In this document: piece by piece, positions 6,100 to 9,810 of the stretch
Layout: each line of letters starts with the position of its first letter
Position numbering within the stretch: the stretch's first letter is position 1
Source: Pseudomonadota bacterium
GTDB lineage: Bacteria > Desulfobacterota > Anaeroferrophillalia > Anaeroferrophillales > Tharpellaceae
DNA length: 9,810 nucleotides
Assembly (NCBI GenBank): GCA_015486445.1
Contig: WFRT01000182.1
Span: 1 to 9,810 of the forward strand
Direction of reading: 5' to 3'
Notes under the pieces: generated by a model
Told to the model about the DNA's origin: nothing
Databases searched by the model: none
What the model saw: the letters and a program-made list of their open reading frames with translations, nothing else
Position numbers and translations under genes: made by a program

Positions 6100-7776
6100 C
6101 TAAAACATTCCCGGGTCGGTATAGCGGCCGTAAACCTTGCGCCAGCAATCGCAGATTTCCTGGAGGCTGACATAGTTCTTGACCGCCTCGATCAGGTGGG
6201 GCATCAGGTTTTCCCGGCCCCGGGCGGCATCTTCGACCGCCTTGAGACAGGCCCCGACCCGGCCGGCGTCACGCTCTTCCTTGAGCTTGGCCAAACGCTG
6301 CTGCTGCCGCCGTTCCACGGCCGGATCGATGGTCAGCAGGTCGACCTTGAGAGATTCGTCCATCTGGTACTTGTTGACCCCGACAATGGTCTTCTCACCC
6401 TCGTCAATCTGCTTCTGGTAGGTGTAGGCGGCATCGGCAATCTCCTTTTGCGGGAAACCGACCTCGATGGCCTTGAGAATGCCGCCCATGTCGTCGATCT
6501 TCTCGATGTAGTCAAGTGCCGCCCGCTCCATTTCATTGGTCAGCGACTCAACGAAAAAGGAACCGGCCATAGGATCGATGGTATTGGTCACCCCGATCTC
6601 CTCGCCGATAATCTGCTGGGTCCTTAAGGCGATGGTGACGGCGTGCTCGGTGGGCAGCGAAAGGGTCTCATCGAGCGAGTTGGTATGCAGTGACTGGGTC
6701 CCGCCCAAAACTGCCGAAAGCGCCTGGAAGGCGGTCCGGACAACGTTGTTGTAGGGTTGCTGGGCGGTCAGCGAACAGCCTGCCGTCTGGGTGTGGAAAC
6801 GGAGCAGCAGGGAACGCGGGTTCCGGGCCCCGAAACGGTCGCGCATGAAACGGGCCCACATGCGCCGGGCCGCCCGGTACTTGGCAATCTCCTCGAAAAA
6901 ATCGACGTGGGCGTTGAAGAAAAACGACAGCCGCGGCGCGAAGTCATCGACCTTCAGTCCCCGGTCGATGCAGGCCTGCACGTAGCCCAGGCCGTCGGCC
7001 AGCGTGAAAGCAAGCTCCTGGACCGCGGTCGACCCGGCCTCGCGAATATGGTAGCCGCTGATGCTGATGGTGTTCCAGCGCGGCACCTCGGCGGTGCAGA
7101 ATTCAACCGTATCGACAATAATCCGCATCGAGGGGTCGGGCGGCAGCATGAAGGTTTTCTGGGCGATAAACTCCTTGAGCATGTCGTTCTGGATGGTGCC
7201 GCCCAGTTTTTCCCGGGGAATGCCTTTTTTCTCGGCCGTGGCGATGTACATGGCCAGCAGAATCGCGGCCGGGGGGTTGATGGTCATCGAGGTCGTGACC
7301 TCGTCCATCGGGATGCCGTCAAAGAGAATCTCCATGTCGGCCAGGGTGTCGATCGCGACGCCGCATTTTCCCACCTCGCCGCGGGCCATCGGGCTGTCGG
7401 AGTCATACCCCATCAGGGTCGGCATGTCGAAGGCCGTGCTCAGGCCGGTTTCGCCGTGGCCCATCAGATAGTGGAAGCGGGCGTTGGTCTCTTCGGCCCC
7501 GCCCATCCCGGCAAACTGGCGCATGGTCCAGAGCCGGCCCCGGTGCATGCTGGGCTGGACTCCGCGGGTATAGGGAAACATTCCCGGGAAACTCAGGTCC
7601 CGGTCAAAATCAAGCCCGCTGACATCGGCGGGCGTGTAGATCCGCCTGATTTCCCGGTCGGAAACGGTGGAAAAACGCTCCCGGCGCTCCGGGGCCCGGG
7701 CCAGAGTCTTGGCCAGCAGGTTTTCCCACTCCTGCCGGCGTTCCTCAACTTGTTTGAGAGTCTGTTCAGTAAACAT
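6100..7776 (-). CDS. B12-dependent acyl-CoA mutase large subunit, isobutyryl-CoA mutase-like
   Basis: This 558-residue protein is the substrate-binding TIM-barrel subunit of the methylmalonyl-CoA mutase superfamily, without the B12 domain. Visible family blocks are YTRGVQPSMHRGRLWTMRQF (69-88), GLSTAFDMPTLMGYDSD (111-127), DGIPMDEVTTSMTIN (153-167), the active-site Tyr242-His243 in ISGYHIREAG, and GGTQSLHTNSLDE (358-370). The selectivity positions are Phe88, Ala115 and Gln206. Methylmalonyl-CoA mutase has Tyr89 and Arg207, isobutyryl-CoA mutase Phe80 and Gln198, and 2-hydroxyisobutyryl-CoA mutase Ile90, Asp117 and Gln208; the 118-residue interval is the same in all. Loss of the carboxylate-binding Arg argues against methylmalonyl-CoA. 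The likely reaction is isobutyryl-CoA to n-butyryl-CoA or a related neutral acyl-CoA. It lies 33 bp after the dehydrogenase gene, and its ATG has only a weak Shine-Dalgarno, so coupling to upstream translation is plausible. No MeaB-type G-protein chaperone gene lies between its neighbours. Confidence 0.92.
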   Translation of the reverse strand: MFTEQTLKQVEERRQEWENLLAKTLARAPERRERFSTVSDREIRRIYTPADVSGLDFDRDLSFPGMFPYTRGVQPSMHRGRLWTMRQFAGMGGAEETNARFHYLMGHGETGLSTAFDMPTLMGYDSDSPMARGEVGKCGVAIDTLADMEILFDGIPMDEVTTSMTINPPAAILLAMYIATAEKKGIPREKLGGTIQNDMLKEFIAQKTFMLPPDPSMRIIVDTVEFCTAEVPRWNTISISGYHIREAGSTAVQELAFTLADGLGYVQACIDRGLKVDDFAPRLSFFFNAHVDFFEEIAKYRAARRMWARFMRDRFGARNPRSLLLRFHTQTAGCSLTAQQPYNNVVRTAFQALSAVLGGTQSLHTNSLDETLSLPTEHAVTIALRTQQIIGEEIGVTNTIDPMAGSFFVESLTNEMERAALDYIEKIDDMGGILKAIEVGFPQKEIADAAYTYQKQIDEGEKTIVGVNKYQMDESLKVDLLTIDPAVERRQQQRLAKLKEERDAGRVGACLKAVEDAARGRENLMPHLIEAVKNYVSLQEICDCWRKVYGRYTDPGMF

Positions 7777-7809
7777 AAGCGGCGCTCACAGGTAAGGTTG
7801 AATTTCAGT

Positions 7810-8958
7810 CTAAAGCCGGCCGAGAATCTGCTGGGCGATAACCAGGCGCTGAATCTCCGAGGTCCCCTCGTAGATGGTCGTCACCCGGACATCGCGATAC
7901 AGCCGTTCGACCGGAAACTCCGCGGTATAGCCGTTGCCGCCCAGCAGTTGGACGGCCTGGTAGCAGGAACGATTGGCCGCTTCCGAGGCATAGAGCTTGG
8001 CCATCGAGGCGGCCGTGGTGAAAGGTTTTTTCTTCTGTTTCAAAAAGGCCGCCTGCAGGACCAGGAGCCGGGCCGCCTCGAGTTCGGTGTAGGTGTCGGC
8101 GATGGCCCACTGGATACCCTGGAAGGTGGCGATCGGGCGGCCGAACTGCTCGCGCTGCTTGACATAATCGGATGCGTAGTCAATCGCTTCAAGCCCGATG
8201 CCCAGCGCCAGCGAACCGATCCCGATGCGACCGCCGTCCAGGGCCATGAAGGCGATCTTGAGCCCGTTGCCCTCGGCGCCCAGCAGGTTCGCGGCCGGGA
8301 TCAGGCAATCCTCGAAGATGATCTCGTTGGTCGCCGAGCCCCGCTGTCCAAGCTTCTCCTCGGCCCGGCCGATGGAAAACCCGGGAGTATCTCTTTCCAC
8401 CAGGAAGGCGCTGATCCGCCGGCCCCGCGGGGCCTCCTTGTCGGTCACCGCCCAGACCACGAAAATACCGGCATACTCGGCGCTGGTAATGAAGATTTTG
8501 CTGCCGTTAAGCCGGTAGCAGTCACCCTCGCGCACGGCCGTGGTCCGCATCGCCCCGGGATCGGAGCCGGCCATCGATTCGGTCAGCCCGAAAGCCCCGG
8601 CCGGGTATTCACCGGAACAGATTCTCGGCACGTATTTCTCTTTTAGGGCATCACTGCCGAAAGCACAGATCACTTCGGCCACCATGTTGGTCACCGACAT
8701 CGTCACCGCGGTGGCCGCACAGGCCCGGCCGACCTCGATCATTCCCAGGCTGTAGGGCACCACTCCGACCTCGGCGCCGCCATAGGGTTCCGGGATATTC
8801 ATGCCCATGAATCCCAGTTCCGCCATCTTCTTGAGATTGCCGAGATCCATGCGGTGGTCCCGGTCCAGGCGGGCGGCGTTTGGTTTAAGCTCGCTCTGGG
8901 CGAAGTCCCGCACCACCTCCTGAATCATCAGTTCATCATCGTTGAGAAAAAAATCCAT
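7810..8958 (-). CDS. Acyl-CoA dehydrogenase (short-chain/butyryl-CoA dehydrogenase-like)
   Basis: This complete 382-residue FAD-dependent acyl-CoA dehydrogenase oxidises an acyl-CoA to the trans-2-enoyl-CoA and passes electrons to ETF. Family blocks include GLTESMAGSDPG (124-135), WAVTD (169-173), QREQFGRP (268-275) and the C-terminal IYEGTSEIQR (362-371), where Glu364 matches the catalytic base of short- and medium-chain enzymes. The position that carries the alternative Glu in isovaleryl- and long-chain enzymes is Gly here (LDGGRIG, 240-246), as in SCAD. The ATG at 8956-8958 has an AGGA very close upstream. It is first in a three-gene unit with the mutase subunits, so n-butyryl-CoA or isobutyryl-CoA is the likely substrate. 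Glutaryl-CoA or other short-chain substrates cannot be excluded. ETF is encoded just upstream in a separate unit. Confidence 0.93.
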   Translation of the reverse strand: MDFFLNDDELMIQEVVRDFAQSELKPNAARLDRDHRMDLGNLKKMAELGFMGMNIPEPYGGAEVGVVPYSLGMIEVGRACAATAVTMSVTNMVAEVICAFGSDALKEKYVPRICSGEYPAGAFGLTESMAGSDPGAMRTTAVREGDCYRLNGSKIFITSAEYAGIFVVWAVTDKEAPRGRRISAFLVERDTPGFSIGRAEEKLGQRGSATNEIIFEDCLIPAANLLGAEGNGLKIAFMALDGGRIGIGSLALGIGLEAIDYASDYVKQREQFGRPIATFQGIQWAIADTYTELEAARLLVLQAAFLKQKKKPFTTAASMAKLYASEAANRSCYQAVQLLGGNGYTAEFPVERLYRDVRVTTIYEGTSEIQRLVIAQQILGRL

Positions 8959-9074
8959 CTTCCTGCCGTCCGTCCCGGCCCGCCGGGGACCAAAAGTTCA
9001 CTGGCGAAAACGCGGGATCGAAAATAAAACCCGCCGCAAAAACACCTAAAACATCTTTTTACAAGACCCTGCGA

Positions 9075-9104
9075 TGTCTACACCACTCATTTGCCTCTTG
9101 TCAA
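9075..9104 (-). promoter_or_regulatory. Candidate promoter of the dehydrogenase-mutase operon
   Basis: On the minus strand a perfect TTGACA (9099-9104) is followed after 18 nt by TAGACA (9075-9080), a weak -10. It lies between the etfA terminator and the dehydrogenase start, where a promoter is needed if the terminator is efficient. The -35 is strong, the -10 poor. Both hexamers fall within near-identical TGTNNACA boxes (9075-9082 and 9099-9106), which might instead be operator half-sites. Confidence 0.35.
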
Positions 9105-9140
9105 CAAAAAACAGTTAACGTGAGCTGGCAAATATGGGCA

Positions 9141-9189
9141 GAAAAACAAAAGAACCCCCCCGGTTTTCACAGGGAAACCGGGGGGGTTC
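9141..9189 (-). terminator. Strong intrinsic terminator after etfA
   Basis: A perfect 15-bp stem (9152-9166 with 9175-9189), with seven consecutive G:C pairs and an 8-nt loop, is followed on the minus strand by TTTTGTTTTTC. It begins about 57 bp after the etfA stop codon and points in the direction of transcription. On the plus strand it is followed only by a short A-rich run, so it acts as a minus-strand terminator. Confidence 0.92.
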
Positions 9190-9245
9190 AAAAACACTTC
9201 GCGAAACTCCCGGCTGAGGGCCGGGAACCTGGCACCGGGCCTCTT

Positions 9246-9810
9246 CTAGGAGAGTTCTTCCTTGAGTTTGGCCACCAGGACGGGCACCACTTTGTGCAGG
9301 TCGCCCTCGACCCCGTAGTCGGCCACGTTGAAAATATTGGCTTCGGGATCCTTGTTGATGCCGACGATATACTTGGAAGAGCCCATGCCGGCAAGATGCT
9401 GGATGGCCCCGGAAATCCCGCAGGCAATGTAGAGATTGGGACTGACCACTTTACCGGTCTGGCCAACCTGGGCGGAATGATCCCGCCAGCCGGCATCGAC
9501 CGCAGCGCGGGATGAACCGACCGCGGCGCCGAGGGCATCGGCCAGCTCTTCGATCAGGGCGAAAGCTTCGGGACCGCCAAGCCCCCGGCCGCCGGAACAG
9601 ATGATATCGGCCTCGGTCAGCTCCGGCCGATCGCCGCCCGACATGTTGACCGCGGTTACGGTAACCTTGGCCGGCGGAACTTCCGGCGAGAACTCGACCA
9701 CGCTGCCCTCCCCGGCAGCCTCTTCGATGGCGAAGACATTGGGTCTCGTGGTCGCCATGCGCACCGGCCCGGCAACCTTGAAGGTGCCGATCGCCTTGCC
9801 GGCGTAGACC
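9246..9810 (-). CDS. etfA: Electron transfer flavoprotein alpha subunit, C-terminal part (cut by window edge)
   Basis: The reading frame is open to the window edge, so only the last 188 or so residues of EtfA are present. A GTG at 9764 is not the start, because the frame continues upstream with VYAGKAIGTF, matching the family. The C-terminal FAD-binding domain shows GGRGLGG, AVGSSRAAVDAGW, QVGQTGKVVSPNLYIACGIS, INKDPEANIF and VADYGVEGDL in order. ETF accepts electrons from acyl-CoA dehydrogenases and hands them to the membrane, or, in bifurcating versions, splits them to ferredoxin. Which type this is cannot be decided from the C-terminal domain. The usual partner etfB would be expected just upstream, outside the window. 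A strong terminator separates it from the dehydrogenase operon, so the two are probably transcribed separately though functionally linked. Confidence 0.95.
   Translation of the reverse strand, partial: VYAGKAIGTFKVAGPVRMATTRPNVFAIEEAAGEGSVVEFSPEVPPAKVTVTAVNMSGGDRPELTEADIICSGGRGLGGPEAFALIEELADALGAAVGSSRAAVDAGWRDHSAQVGQTGKVVSPNLYIACGISGAIQHLAGMGSSKYIVGINKDPEANIFNVADYGVEGDLHKVVPVLVAKLKEELS

Larger units (their letters stand above)
8959..9245. other. Intergenic region between etfA and the dehydrogenase-mutase operon
   Basis: This 287-bp gap holds a strong terminator (9141-9189), an AT-rich promoter-like segment (about 9000-9120) and a leader of roughly 110 nt before the dehydrogenase ATG. I see no small gene with a Shine-Dalgarno on either strand. 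Two TGTNNACA palindromes and one GTTAAC lie in the promoter segment. Confidence 0.55.

Noticed and set aside
6100..7776. Plain assignment as methylmalonyl-CoA mutase large subunit
   Set aside because: The Tyr and Arg needed for the methylmalonyl carboxylate are replaced by Phe88 and Gln206.
6100..7776. Assignment as 2-hydroxyisobutyryl-CoA mutase
   Set aside because: The diagnostic Ile and Asp are Phe88 and Ala115 here.
6757..8646. 629-codon open frame on the plus strand, opposite the mutase and dehydrogenase genes
   Set aside because: It runs antisense to two clearly conserved enzymes, has no recognisable domain, and is rich in Gly, Arg, His and Pro as expected of a shadow frame in GC-rich DNA.
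9246..9764. GTG at 9762-9764 as the start of a short etfA-like gene
   Set aside because: The frame remains open to the window edge and the upstream residues continue to match EtfA, so the gene is cut by the window and not short.

Overview
The window looks like a piece of chromosome from a GC-rich, anaerobic, amino-acid- or fatty-acid-oxidising bacterium, most likely of the Desulfobacterota (former Deltaproteobacteria). This rests on gene content: a four-subunit 2-oxoacid:ferredoxin oxidoreductase, a B12-dependent acyl-CoA mutase in two polypeptides, an acyl-CoA dehydrogenase, an electron-transfer flavoprotein and a DapL-type aminotransferase. The taxon is an inference. All eleven genes lie on the minus strand, so transcription runs from high to low coordinates.

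In transcription order there are three units. (1) 9810-9246 is the C-terminal part of EtfA, cut by the window edge and closed by a strong intrinsic terminator (9141-9189). (2) 8958-5609 holds an acyl-CoA dehydrogenase, the large subunit of an acyl-CoA mutase and its small B12-binding subunit. It has a candidate promoter near 9075-9104 and a terminator at 5463-5502. (3) 5305-138 holds a 2[4Fe-4S] ferredoxin subunit, then the alpha, beta and gamma subunits of a 2-oxoacid:ferredoxin oxidoreductase (best guess VOR, for branched-chain 2-oxoacids). A tandem-ACT protein, a DapL-family aminotransferase and an exported protein of unknown function follow. A candidate promoter lies at 5398-5426, and most junctions are overlapping or very short.

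The most interesting observation concerns the mutase. By homology it would usually be called methylmalonyl-CoA mutase. However, the three active-site positions that separate the mutase subfamilies read Phe88, Ala115 and Gln206, and the spacing between them matches the family exactly. This is the isobutyryl-CoA mutase pattern, not that of methylmalonyl-CoA mutase (Tyr/Arg) or 2-hydroxyisobutyryl-CoA mutase (Ile/Asp/Gln).

Together the genes suggest a route from a branched-chain amino or oxo acid (valine to 2-oxoisovalerate to isobutyryl-CoA, by VOR) through carbon-skeleton rearrangement to n-butyryl-CoA (mutase), then oxidation to crotonyl-CoA by the SCAD-like dehydrogenase with ETF. The same enzymes could serve isobutyrate oxidation or run in reverse. 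The two intergenic terminators share an identical loop octamer and nearly the same tail, which may mark a repeated terminator family.
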